DNA of 64,000 nucleotides, from the NCBI GenBank assembly GCA_036564245.1, contig DATCKU010000071.1, positions 1 to 64,000 on the forward strand, in the 5' to 3' direction. Below, one piece after another: positions 7,993 through 15,390 of this stretch. Numbering within the stretch: position 1 is the stretch's first letter; the number at the start of each line of letters is the position of its first letter. A program made the position numbers and the translations under genes. The notes under the pieces are model-generated. The model ran no database searches. It was given only the letters and a program-made list of their open reading frames with translations, and had not been told where the DNA came from. This DNA comes from Thermasporomyces sp036564245 (GTDB taxonomy: Bacteria; Actinomycetota; Actinomycetes; Propionibacteriales; Actinopolymorphaceae).

Positions 7993-8907
7993 ATGGTTGA
8001 GGTTGCCCCGGTCCCGAAGCGGTTCCTCGTCGACGCCAGCCTCGTCCGCCGACTGATCGACGCACAGTTCCCGCAGTGGCGGCATCTTCCGATCCGACCG
8101 GTGGCGAACCAAGGCTGGGACAACCAGACGTTCCGTCTCGGCGACGAGATGTCGGTGCGGCTGCCCACTGCCAAGGAGTACGCCTTGGCTGTCGAAAAGG
8201 AACAGCGGTGGTTGCCCGTGCTCGGACCCCAACTGCCCTTGCCCATTCCTCTTCCGTTGGGCAGAGGTGTGCCGAGCGAGGAGTACCCGCATCCCTGGTC
8301 GGTCTACAAGTGGCTTGACGGTCAGCCGGCGAACGAAGACAACATCGCTGACCTCACCGCGTTCGCGATCGACCTTGCCGATTTCCTTGCTGCGCTGCAG
8401 CGGATCGACTCGACCGACGGGCCAGCGCCCGGTCTGCACAACTGGTACCGCGGCGGACCAGTGGCAACCTATGACAAGGAGACGGCGCGACACCTCGAGA
8501 CGTTGGACGGCCACGTTGACACCGACCTAGCTGCCGAGATCTGGCAGACCGCCATCAGAGCCTCCTGGGACGGCCAACCGGTCTGGTTCCATGGCGACGT
8601 GGCCCGCGGGAACTTGCTGGTGAAGGACGGTGCCCTGGCCGCTGTCATCGACTTCGGCACATCCGGAGTCGGTGACGCAGCCTGTGATCTCGCGATTGCC
8701 TGGACCTTGTTCCGCGGAGAAAGCCGGGAAGCGTTCCGGGAGAGATTGTCAGTCGACGCCGCAACCTGGGCGCGAGGTCGCGGTTGGGCGCTCTGGAAGA
8801 CTCTCGCAACCTACGCATGGGCTGTCCGATCCGGCGACCCGCAACCGTCCGAGGCAACGTACGTTCTGGATCAGATCTTTGCCGAGTACAGGGAATCCGC
8901 GGAGTGA
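7993..8907 (+). CDS. Aminoglycoside-phosphotransferase-like kinase (APH family)
   Basis: A 304-residue kinase-fold protein. The catalytic loop WFHGDVARGNLLV (near residue 200) carries the conserved His-Gly-Asp and Asn. The metal-binding VIDFGTSGVGDAACDLAIAW (near 217) supplies the DFG-like Asp. The N-terminal GWDNQTFRLGDEMSVRLP is the nucleotide-binding strand pair. Members phosphorylate aminoglycosides, macrolides or ordinary metabolites; chromosomal copies in soil actinobacteria are often of unknown substrate, so resistance should not be assumed. ATG 7993 fits the family start; an in-frame ATG-less extension to 7927 looks spurious. Its stop overlaps a GTG of the NUDIX remnant. Confidence 0.88.
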   Translation: MVEVAPVPKRFLVDASLVRRLIDAQFPQWRHLPIRPVANQGWDNQTFRLGDEMSVRLPTAKEYALAVEKEQRWLPVLGPQLPLPIPLPLGRGVPSEEYPHPWSVYKWLDGQPANEDNIADLTAFAIDLADFLAALQRIDSTDGPAPGLHNWYRGGPVATYDKETARHLETLDGHVDTDLAAEIWQTAIRASWDGQPVWFHGDVARGNLLVKDGALAAVIDFGTSGVGDAACDLAIAWTLFRGESREAFRERLSVDAATWARGRGWALWKTLATYAWAVRSGDPQPSEATYVLDQIFAEYRESAE

Positions 8908-9146
8908 GCTTCCGGCTCGCGGCATACGCCGTATGCATCGCGGACGGGCGAGCGCTGCTTGCCCATCACGTACCGCCGACTGGCGACCCAGTTATGGCAA
9001 CGTCGCTCAGACGGTCTGGACCCCGATCGCGGACATCGCCCGCCTGCGCCGCTCATCGCTGGTCGACGTCGGCATCACCTTGGCACAGACACTCCCCCAA
9101 CCGGCATGTCGATCCCGTTCCGGTTGCCGGCCTGATCCAGCGCTGA
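8904..9146 (+). pseudogene. NUDIX hydrolase remnant (internal deletion plus frameshifts)
   Basis: GTG 8904 overlaps the APH stop. It opens a typical NUDIX N-terminus (SFRLAAYAVCIADGRALLA, ending HHVPPTGDPV near 8996). The reading then jumps frame into a NUDIX C-terminal part, VWTPIADIARLRRSSLVDVG (9014-9073). The whole middle, including the catalytic NUDIX box, is missing. A run of five C at 9094-9098 shifts the frame again; dropping one C restores the family ending HVDPVPVAGLIQR before the TGA at 9144-9146. An intact copy would be roughly 150-160 residues. It is a recent pseudogene, probably once coupled to the APH gene. Confidence 0.8.
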
Positions 9147-9233
9147 AGCCACCGACCGCTGGATTCAGGCCCGTGGCGCCGTGTTCCGGAACGCTCCGCC
9201 GCGTCACAAGCGCCGTTGCGAGATCGCAGTCGA

Positions 9234-9344
9234 CTAGTCGCCGGGCTCGAGCAGACAGAAGGGACGCCCGGCAGGATCGGCGTACACATACCCGACGTGT
9301 TCGTTGTCACGCGGCCGGATGCACCATGGACTCGACAGCACGTG
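9234..9344 (-). pseudogene. C-terminal remnant of a VOC protein
   Basis: Reading the minus strand from 9344 to the TAG at 9234-9236 gives 36 residues ending HVGYVYADPAGRPFCLLEPGD. That is the classic closing strand of VOC/glyoxalase-like proteins (Y-A-D-P-A-G-x-P-F-C-L). No upstream half is present: the HAD gene ends five bases before it. I take it as the truncated end of a lost gene. The rest of 9147-9233 shows nothing. Confidence 0.65.
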
Positions 9345-9348
9345 TGTC

Positions 9349-9990
9349 TCACGCGACGTGGAGGATGACGTCCTTCAGCTCGATCAGCTTGTTGATTCGG
9401 TAGCTAGCCTCTGAAAAGTCCTGTGACTTGGTGAACTCGTTGTGGACGATCACACAGTCGATACCTGCCGCCACGGCTGACTTCAGCCCTCTCGACGAGT
9501 CCTCCACAACCAGCGCTTCGTGTCTCGTGGCCCCAAAGCGCTTCAAGCCGGTGAGGTACGGCTCCGGGTGCGGTTTGGGGCGCTCGTAGTCTTCGCGCAC
9601 GAGAACGAAGTCCATGAACTGCCTGATCTGGCGCCCTTCGTGGATGATGTCGAAATCGGCTCGCTTCGACGTCGTCACGATGGCCATGCGGACGTACGTC
9701 GACAGCTCGGCAAGGGCCTCAACGACACCTTCAATCTCGATGGCTTCTGTTCTCAGATACTCCTGGTAGTAAGCATCACGGACCTTGCGCTGCCTCGTGA
9801 TCGTCTCCTCGTCGATACCCGCGGCTCTGGCTTGGGCCCACGTACCCAAGCCCTGGGCCATGTCCTCGAGGTACTGATCTCGATCCAGGGTGAATCCGAT
9901 GTCAGCCAGGGCCCGCTCGCCGGCCTTGAAGTACCAGAACTCGGTGTCCACGAGGACGCCATCGTGATCGAAGAGTATGTACTTCTTCAC
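9349..9990 (-). CDS. HAD-superfamily phosphatase (beta-phosphoglucomutase-like)
   Basis: A 213-residue HAD hydrolase of subfamily I. Motif I is FDHDGVLVDTE (Asp nucleophile and Asp acid present) followed by a helical cap of about 65 residues. Motif II is AIVTTSKR, motif III the Lys of ERPKPHPEPY, and motif IV VVEDSSRGLKSA. All catalytic residues are intact. Such enzymes dephosphorylate or isomerise small phosphorylated sugars or nucleotides. The SLOG-like gene starts (same strand) 74 bp upstream, so all three genes may form one transcript with the XRE regulator. Substrate unknown. Confidence 0.88.
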   Translation of the reverse strand: MKKYILFDHDGVLVDTEFWYFKAGERALADIGFTLDRDQYLEDMAQGLGTWAQARAAGIDEETITRQRKVRDAYYQEYLRTEAIEIEGVVEALAELSTYVRMAIVTTSKRADFDIIHEGRQIRQFMDFVLVREDYERPKPHPEPYLTGLKRFGATRHEALVVEDSSRGLKSAVAAGIDCVIVHNEFTKSQDFSEASYRINKLIELKDVILHVA

Positions 9991-10064
9991 TCACGTGATC
10001 CCTTCACGTAGTCGCGTGGCGCGGACGCTGCAGCTTGTTGCTGACGAGGGAGCCACCACGTCGA

Positions 10065-10541
10065 CTACTCACGCGAAGCGCCTTCTGGCCAGACCACCAC
10101 AACAGGCTTCCGCATGTCGCGAGCGAGCTGTACGACGTCGGCGGTCCCGCCGTAGCCGCGGGCTGGCTTACCATCCCAAACGGCTAGGAGCATGTCCGCT
10201 CGTTCAAGCATGACGCGGCTGGCGTCCATATGGGCCTGTTGGGTCGAGTCGAGGTGATCTAGACGCTCAACGCTCCTTGCCCTTTCGATCAGCCTGTCAT
10301 ACTCCGCATGACTTTCAGGTGGCAAACCATCTCGGTACTTCGTAGCCGGCACGATCACCTCTAAAGACCCACCGGCGTCGAGCACAGCTCGGGCGAAGAG
10401 TTGATCAGCGCCATCAGCAAGACATGAGATGCCGACAAGATCATCAGCTCGGTACCGTGCCAGTTCCACACGTATCGCGTCGTCGACCAACCTCACCGTG
10501 TGATCGGGTAGTCCGCGGTGCCCGCTGATGGCGATCCTCAC
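10065..10541 (-). CDS. SLOG/Rossmann-like nucleotide-binding protein
   Basis: A 158-residue protein with a Rossmann-like layout resembling the SLOG/DprA-LOG class. It starts with the strand MRIAISGHRGLP, then GISCLADGADQLFARAVLDAGG with a glycine-rich phosphate loop, LEVIVPATKY, and late in the chain AVWDGKPARGYGGTADVV followed by PVVVVWPEG. The family binds nucleotide-derived ligands, and relatives are sensors or nucleosidases in several defence and signalling settings. It overlaps the XRE/TPR regulator by four bases (ATGA), a strong sign of joint function. It could either make or bind a signal read by that regulator; this is inference. Confidence 0.75.
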   Translation of the reverse strand: MRIAISGHRGLPDHTVRLVDDAIRVELARYRADDLVGISCLADGADQLFARAVLDAGGSLEVIVPATKYRDGLPPESHAEYDRLIERARSVERLDHLDSTQQAHMDASRVMLERADMLLAVWDGKPARGYGGTADVVQLARDMRKPVVVVWPEGASRE

Positions 10542-11770
10542 TCGTCGTCCTCCAGGTAGCTTGCATGCAGACGCTCGTCAAGATCGGCCGTAATTCGGGC
10601 CGGCAGGCGCGGCAGCTCTGCACGAAAGTCTCGTACAGCTTGCCGCGTTCGCTCCGATCCGAATCGCCGCCCAGCGTCGTACGCACCGGCAGCGAGCCTA
10701 CAAGCGTGTTCGAACTCGCCCTTCGCGGCGAATGCACGAGCACGTTCAACGACTGCGAGCGCGGCCTGCTTCGGGCTCCGGCTGGTTCCCGCCTTTTCAC
10801 TTGCCGCCAGTGCAACCTCAGCCATGCGAAGTCTGGCCGCGATCAAGGAACGGTACGTAGCGATCTTGCGCTCGTCGAAGTGAAACATCCAAGGCCACAC
10901 TGGCGCGTCGTCCTGAGCCGCCTCCGCGTGCCGCTCCGCCTGGTCACGAACCGCCAACGCCGACCGGTCACCCAGGTGTGCCAGCGCTACACCTTCGAGC
11001 GCACACAGCCATGCCCAGGCGATGCGCGGTGCCGACTTCGGAAGCCGACCCGCCGCCTCGCGCACAAGCCGGAGTCCCTGTCCAGGATCGCCGGCTGTGC
11101 TTGCGTACTACCCCAAGCTCCCCTGCATGTAGATCGGCAACAACGGGTGCCCTGAACGGTGCGCAGCGGCAATCGCCATCCGGTAGTACCGCCGTGCCTG
11201 CGATGCTTCGACAAGATCGGCATGCAGCCACGCTGTCAAGCCTGCGATCTCGCTGATCGCTCCGAAGATTCTCCGCTGGTGGCCAGGATCGCCGTGTTGC
11301 GAGAGCTTGTGAGCGAGCGAGAGATGGGCCGTTACCGGCGAGACCATCGTCCTGCTGCTGGTGTGCTGCTCCAGGCGTCGGTAGGCCAACGTCGTGAGCA
11401 TGAGAAGTTGCTCATCGCCGAGCTGACCTCGTGGTGCCAGGGCGAGGGCGCTCGTCGCGCCCAGCGCGCCCACCAAGAATCGCCTACGTTCCGTACTCTC
11501 CTCCGTGCAGTCGTCGGCAAGACCGGCAAGTCTGCGGGGAATGCCGAGCCCGGCGCACAGTGCACGCACCGTCTTAACACCAGGATCTCGGCCCTCACCA
11601 CGCGCTAAGCGTGACACTTGCGCCTGCGAGATACCGGTCCGGTTGGCGATCTCGGTCTGAGTCATGCCAGCGTCGAGCACCGCTCGAAGCGTCGTCGCCC
11701 AGTCTCCCGCCGCCAGAGCACGACGCACGTCGGCACGCTCGAAGATCCCGTCGAGCGTTCTCGTCATCAT
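10538..11770 (-). pseudogene. XRE/TPR regulator split by one in-frame TAG
   Basis: One reading frame of 411 codons is interrupted only by TAG at 11108-11110 (codon 221). The N-terminal half has an XRE helix-turn-helix (MTQTEIANRTGISQAQVSRL, residues about 35-55), then a twin-Ala hydrophobic stretch and TPR-like helices. The C-terminal half continues in frame as YASTAGDPGQGLRLVREAAG with further TPR-like helices to YLEDDE. Around the stop the sequence reads MQGSLG-stop-YAST, where glutamine (CAG) is expected, so a single C-to-T change explains it. Translation could restart at GTG 11065. The end overlaps the SLOG gene by four bases. Function: a ligand-responsive repressor or activator of this operon, by inference. 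Confidence 0.85.
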
Positions 11771-11802
11771 GCGCCAAGCCTCGCCCCGCCTCAGTATGTG
11801 TT

Positions 11803-11831
11803 GATGTATATCTCACGCCTTTCTTATGCAA
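11803..11831 (-). promoter_or_regulatory. Candidate promoter of the XRE-SLOG-HAD operon
   Basis: On the minus strand TTGCAT (11826-11831) is followed 15-17 bp later by TATACA/TACATC (11803-11810). This AT-rich stretch stands out in the divergent region before the XRE gene. Spacing is approximate, so confidence is modest. Confidence 0.35.
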
Positions 11832-11997
11832 GGACGTATAGGTCAAGGGCGGCGTTCCGGCCAAGATTCGTCGTGGCGCGGTGATTGGTCGCCCCTCAGC
11901 CCGAGGGTTTCTGGTTTCCCGGATCACCGCGCTGCCGCCGAGACGGGCACAGCGAGTGCGGGGCTGTCCGCCGCATCCGAGGATGTAGGGGTCGAAA

Positions 11998-12264
11998 GTG
12001 AGGCGTGTCATGGTGGCGTATTGGCAGCCTTCTTCTAGCCCTTATCGGGTTCATCTGGGCGACAGCATGGAACAGCCAATGACCAGCCCTGACGACAAAG
12101 CCTTGCTTGACCCGACGTGCTTGATCGCGTTTAGGGCGCCGCCGTTAACCCGATGGCATCGCGAACAGCTCGAGGCAATCCGCTCGGGCACTGGCTGTGC
12201 CGACGTTGCGGTGCAGACATCGCTGGATGGAGGCCTGTCGGAAACAGGAAAAGGTGACGCATGA
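11998..12264 (+). CDS. Small hypothetical protein, divergent from the XRE/TPR regulator
   Basis: An 88-residue frame opening with GTG 11998 and preceded by AGGGG. The central part (IAFRAPPLTRWHREQLEAIR) looks like a real amphipathic helix rather than a shadow of another gene. I do not recognise a family. It is transcribed away from the XRE regulator and is followed by a small zinc-finger gene, an arrangement seen around XRE-controlled accessory modules. It may be a target of the broken regulator. Coding status itself is uncertain. Confidence 0.4.
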   Translation: MRRVMVAYWQPSSSPYRVHLGDSMEQPMTSPDDKALLDPTCLIAFRAPPLTRWHREQLEAIRSGTGCADVAVQTSLDGGLSETGKGDA

Positions 12265-12270
12265 GCGCTG

Positions 12271-12519
12271 TTGACCTGTCAACGATCCACCCTGCAGCGC
12301 GTTGGGGTACTCGACGGAAGGCTAGAAGCGCATAACGGATGGACTCGCGGCGACGTCGAGTATCGTGCCAGCGTGCTCTCCGAGGCGTGCCAGCACTGCA
12401 GGGCTGCGCCAGGCCACTGGTGCCGGAACACCGCAACCGGATCACCTATTCGGAGTCTTGACTACCAGCATGCAGCGCGAATCGCAGCTCGTCGGCAACG
12501 CCTCGGTCGTAACCAGTGA
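12271..12519 (+). CDS. Small CxxC zinc-finger protein (phage-type DNA-binding zinc finger)
   Basis: An 82-residue frame whose second half is EACQHCRAAPGHWCRN, then a conserved HAARIAARR tail. The C-x2-C-x7-C spacing with a downstream His near residue 66 matches the short zinc-finger domains common in actinophages and integrative elements, where they bind DNA or act as helper peptides. The true start is uncertain: TTG 12271 gives the full frame, while GTG 12373 begins just before the zinc finger. It follows the hypothetical small gene by six bases, so they may be co-transcribed. Confidence 0.5.
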   Translation: MTCQRSTLQRVGVLDGRLEAHNGWTRGDVEYRASVLSEACQHCRAAPGHWCRNTATGSPIRSLDYQHAARIAARRQRLGRNQ

Positions 12520-12638
12520 GGCTCGTGTCGCTCCTCGCGGGCATGACTCACGTTCATCGGGCACCGAACGAGGACCCTGCGGCCTGCCAGCACTATCGCC
12601 GGTAGAGAGGTGGTGGCCCCGCGGCGCGGTACTGCCCC

Positions 12639-13508
12639 TCAGCGCTGCCGCAAGTCGAGACCGACATAACTCCTTGCACGACCAAGGACGGCGTCGAGCA
12701 TGGCTTCGGTCAGCTTGCCGGTGAAGGTGTTCTGCTGACTGGGGTGGTAGGAACCGACAAGCAGAACCACGCGTTTCTCCGAGGAATGCGTCAGCTTCGT
12801 CTCAGCGCCGTGCGAGAACCTCGGCTTCGGCTTGGGTACCACGTAACCCGTGGCCGCCAGTGCGCGCAAGGCCGCGTCCCAGGCGTACGAGCCAAGCGCC
12901 ACCACCGCCTGCACGTTCGTACACAACCGCACTTCACGCGCCAACCACGGAAAGCAGGTGTCGCGCTCGACAGGCGTCGGTTTGTTCGCTGGTGGAGCAC
13001 ATCTCACCGCGGCGACCACGCGCGTTCGATGCAGCCGCTGTCCGTCGCCGGCATGTGTGCTCGTCGGAATGGATGCCAAGCCCACACGATGCAAGGCGGC
13101 GAACAGCCAGTCACCTGAACGGTCACCGGTGAAGATGCGACCGGTCCGGTTTCCGCCATGGGCGGCCGGAGCCAGACCGACCAACAGGATGAGCGGATCG
13201 TCGTCACCCCAACCGGGAACCGGCCGCCCCCAGTAAGGCTCGTCGGCGAACGCACGGCGGCGTGCCGCGGCGACCTGCTCCCGCCACTGTACGAGTCGAG
13301 GACACGCTCGGCACACCGACTGTCGAGCAACCAGGTTCCGCAAGGTCCTGGCGCTTCCGGCGAGCTTGACCACCTCGTCCGCCGTATGCGCGACCGGAGT
13401 GGAGGCGTTGGCCGGATCGTCTGGCCACCCGCGACCGGGCGCGACCGGGCTCGCGAACTCCACGCCAGTTACGGGATGCCGACGAAGTGTCGGCGTCGGC
13501 TCGCTCAT
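12639..13508 (-). CDS. Family 5 uracil-DNA glycosylase (UdgB type)
   Basis: A 289-residue uracil-DNA glycosylase of the thermophile/actinobacterial UdgB (family 5) type, which removes uracil and other deaminated bases from DNA. Motif 1 is GLAPAAHGGNRTGRIFTGD near residue 111, and motif 3 is SYHPSQQNTFTGKL near 253. Cysteines at CRACPRL, VRCAPP, CFPW and LCTN can hold the expected 4Fe-4S cluster. Family 5 enzymes lack the polar activating residue in motif 1, as here (Ala). Its ATG overlaps the stop of the M55 peptidase gene by four bases (13505-13508), so both are co-transcribed. Confidence 0.93.
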   Translation of the reverse strand: MSEPTPTLRRHPVTGVEFASPVAPGRGWPDDPANASTPVAHTADEVVKLAGSARTLRNLVARQSVCRACPRLVQWREQVAAARRRAFADEPYWGRPVPGWGDDDPLILLVGLAPAAHGGNRTGRIFTGDRSGDWLFAALHRVGLASIPTSTHAGDGQRLHRTRVVAAVRCAPPANKPTPVERDTCFPWLAREVRLCTNVQAVVALGSYAWDAALRALAATGYVVPKPKPRFSHGAETKLTHSSEKRVVLLVGSYHPSQQNTFTGKLTEAMLDAVLGRARSYVGLDLRQR

Positions 13509-14329
13509 CCGACGTTTCCCAGAATCGCGATCAACGACACGACACGGTGTGCGGTCGGGAAGTCCGGCGCGACGTACCGCAACGTCGTACCGCTCGGGCG
13601 CTGCATGCCAGGAACGTAGAAGGCCGCAAGCTCAGCCTTCGCCGGTGTCAGCACGTCGACCTCCAGGGTCACCTGACCGTCGAACCGCAAGGGCTTCACC
13701 GACTCCCGATCTCGCAGCGCCGACGAGACCTCTGCCTCGATGCGGTCACACGCCTCGCCCGGGTGCAGCGAATCGGCCGCCCGAGCGCCGAGTGCCCGCT
13801 TGACCACGACGGTACGCATGCCGGGTGCCAGGTCCGCAGCTTCGAGCGCCACCGTGTCATCACCGGTGACCAGCACCGGGACAGCGCCATGGTGGGCTGC
13901 GAGCGCCACGTTGAGACCGATCTCGCCGAGCGAACGCTCATTGCATCGCACGTCCGCGATGACCGCACTGCTCACGGTATGGGCGAGCACCGAGCAAGCC
14001 TTCCCTGCCTGGCCGTGGTAGCCCACGAAGACGCAGGCGTCGACACCGGTCTCGATGCCGGCCAGCATCCCGCCCAGCTTCGGTTTGCCACGCAACAGTC
14101 GTGCGCGCCGGTCGAGCTTCTCCGGGAGCAGATTGCGAAACTGCGCGTGCGCGTCGCTCACGATGACCTCGGCCGTCGAGTCGTACGTGAGGACACCCCG
14201 GATCGCCGCATTCGCCTCTGCGGTCATCAGGTGCCGGTTGCGCTCGTACTCCGGCTCACCAGGACGAACGTCCGCAGGATCGACGACCCCGGCGACGCCC
14301 TCCATGTCGACTGAGACCAGCACCCGCAT
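13505..14329 (-). CDS. M55 family D-aminopeptidase (DppA-like)
   Basis: A 274-residue M55 metallopeptidase, homologous to Bacillus DppA, a zinc-dependent D-amino-acid aminopeptidase. The N-terminal metal ligands Asp-Met-Glu lie in VSVDMEGVAGVV. Further conserved stretches are VSDAHAQFRNLLPE, VFVGYHGQAG (His ligand and catalytic region), NERSLGEIGLNVALA and PVLVTGDDTVALEA. The family acts as a cytoplasmic decamer, probably in peptide or peptidoglycan-fragment recycling. The gene lies seven bases after ppx and overlaps the glycosylase gene, forming a short operon. Confidence 0.92.
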   Translation of the reverse strand: MRVLVSVDMEGVAGVVDPADVRPGEPEYERNRHLMTAEANAAIRGVLTYDSTAEVIVSDAHAQFRNLLPEKLDRRARLLRGKPKLGGMLAGIETGVDACVFVGYHGQAGKACSVLAHTVSSAVIADVRCNERSLGEIGLNVALAAHHGAVPVLVTGDDTVALEAADLAPGMRTVVVKRALGARAADSLHPGEACDRIEAEVSSALRDRESVKPLRFDGQVTLEVDVLTPAKAELAAFYVPGMQRPSGTTLRYVAPDFPTAHRVVSLIAILGNVG

Positions 14330-14336
14330 GAGACCC

Positions 14337-15305
14337 TCAATCCCCTCGCGACGTGGTCGCCTCGGTGGCGATGTCGAGCGCGATGCCGTCGAGGATGTCG
14401 TGCTCGCTCACCACGACCTCACCTGTCGAAAGGTGCGGACCGACGCGACGCATGATCTCGTCCAGGACCAGCGCACCACCGCCGATGACGTCGGCTCGAC
14501 CAGGATGCATGAAGGGCAGCGCCCGTCGTTGCGCAAGGCTCATGGCGAGCAGGCGCTCCGTGATCGCGTGCACGTCAGCTGCGCTCATGCGGGAGTGGTG
14601 GATGCGCGCGGGATCGTACGACGACAGCCCCAGCGCCATGGCCGCCATCGTGGTGACCGTGCCGGCGAGCCCGACCAGCGTGCCCGCGCGGTCCAGCGAC
14701 ACCGACCGGGCGGCACGATCGAGCTGTCGGCGGATCTCCGTCCGGGCGGCCGCGATCTCTGCCTCGGTCGGAGGATCGGTGAGCAGGTACCGCTCGGTGA
14801 GACGGACGCATCCCATGTCCACCGAGACGCTGGCCTCGGGTTGGCTCACACCACGGGCGAACTCGGTCGACCCGCCGCCGATGTCGACCACCAGGAACGG
14901 CGTCGCGACACCCTGCGCCGCGAGCTCTCGCGTCGCACCCACGAACGACAGTCGCGCCTCCTCCTCGCCGGAGATCACCTCAGGCGCAACGCCCAGGACG
15001 TCTCGCACACCCGCCACGAACTCCTCGCGGTTGCGCGCGTCTCTCGTCGCCGACGTCGCCACCATCTTCGTCCGGACGACACCGAGCTTCTCGATCACGG
15101 CTGCGTAGCGCCGGCAGGCCTCGAACGTGCGGGCCAGGGCCTCGGGCGCGAACCGACCCGTCCGGTCGACGTCCTGTCCCAGCCGGACGATCTCCAACCG
15201 CCGGTCGATGTCGATCAGCTGTGGCATCGACTGCTGATCGGTCGAGACGTCTGCCACGAGGAGTCGGATGGAGTTCGTACCACAGTCGACAGCCGCAACG
15301 CGCAC
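14337..15305 (-). CDS. ppx: Ppx/GppA exopolyphosphatase family protein
   Basis: A 322-residue member of the ASKHA-fold Ppx/GppA family, hydrolysing inorganic polyphosphate and/or pppGpp. Phosphate 1 motif is AAVDCGTNSIRLLVAD at the N-terminus; phosphate 2 motif VVDIGGGSTEFARG is near residue 140; the adenosine-like region LVGLAGTVTTMAAMALG is near 215. Length fits the short actinobacterial Ppx2-type proteins. I place the start at GTG 15305, because the longer frame to 15413 would overlap the divergent DUF4173 gene and family members start right before the phosphate 1 motif. Neighbours DUF501, ftsB and eno are the usual ones. Confidence 0.92.
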   Translation of the reverse strand: MRVAAVDCGTNSIRLLVADVSTDQQSMPQLIDIDRRLEIVRLGQDVDRTGRFAPEALARTFEACRRYAAVIEKLGVVRTKMVATSATRDARNREEFVAGVRDVLGVAPEVISGEEEARLSFVGATRELAAQGVATPFLVVDIGGGSTEFARGVSQPEASVSVDMGCVRLTERYLLTDPPTEAEIAAARTEIRRQLDRAARSVSLDRAGTLVGLAGTVTTMAAMALGLSSYDPARIHHSRMSAADVHAITERLLAMSLAQRRALPFMHPGRADVIGGGALVLDEIMRRVGPHLSTGEVVVSEHDILDGIALDIATEATTSRGD

Positions 15306-15390
15306 CCTCGCAACATACCGGGCAACCTCGGAAGGGCGTACAGGGTCATTAAGATCACCAGGTCCATCGAGGACGCAGGGAGGATCGTCC

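Noticed and set aside
7927..8907. APH-type gene as an antibiotic resistance gene
   Set aside because: Family membership alone does not show the substrate; many chromosomal copies act on metabolites.
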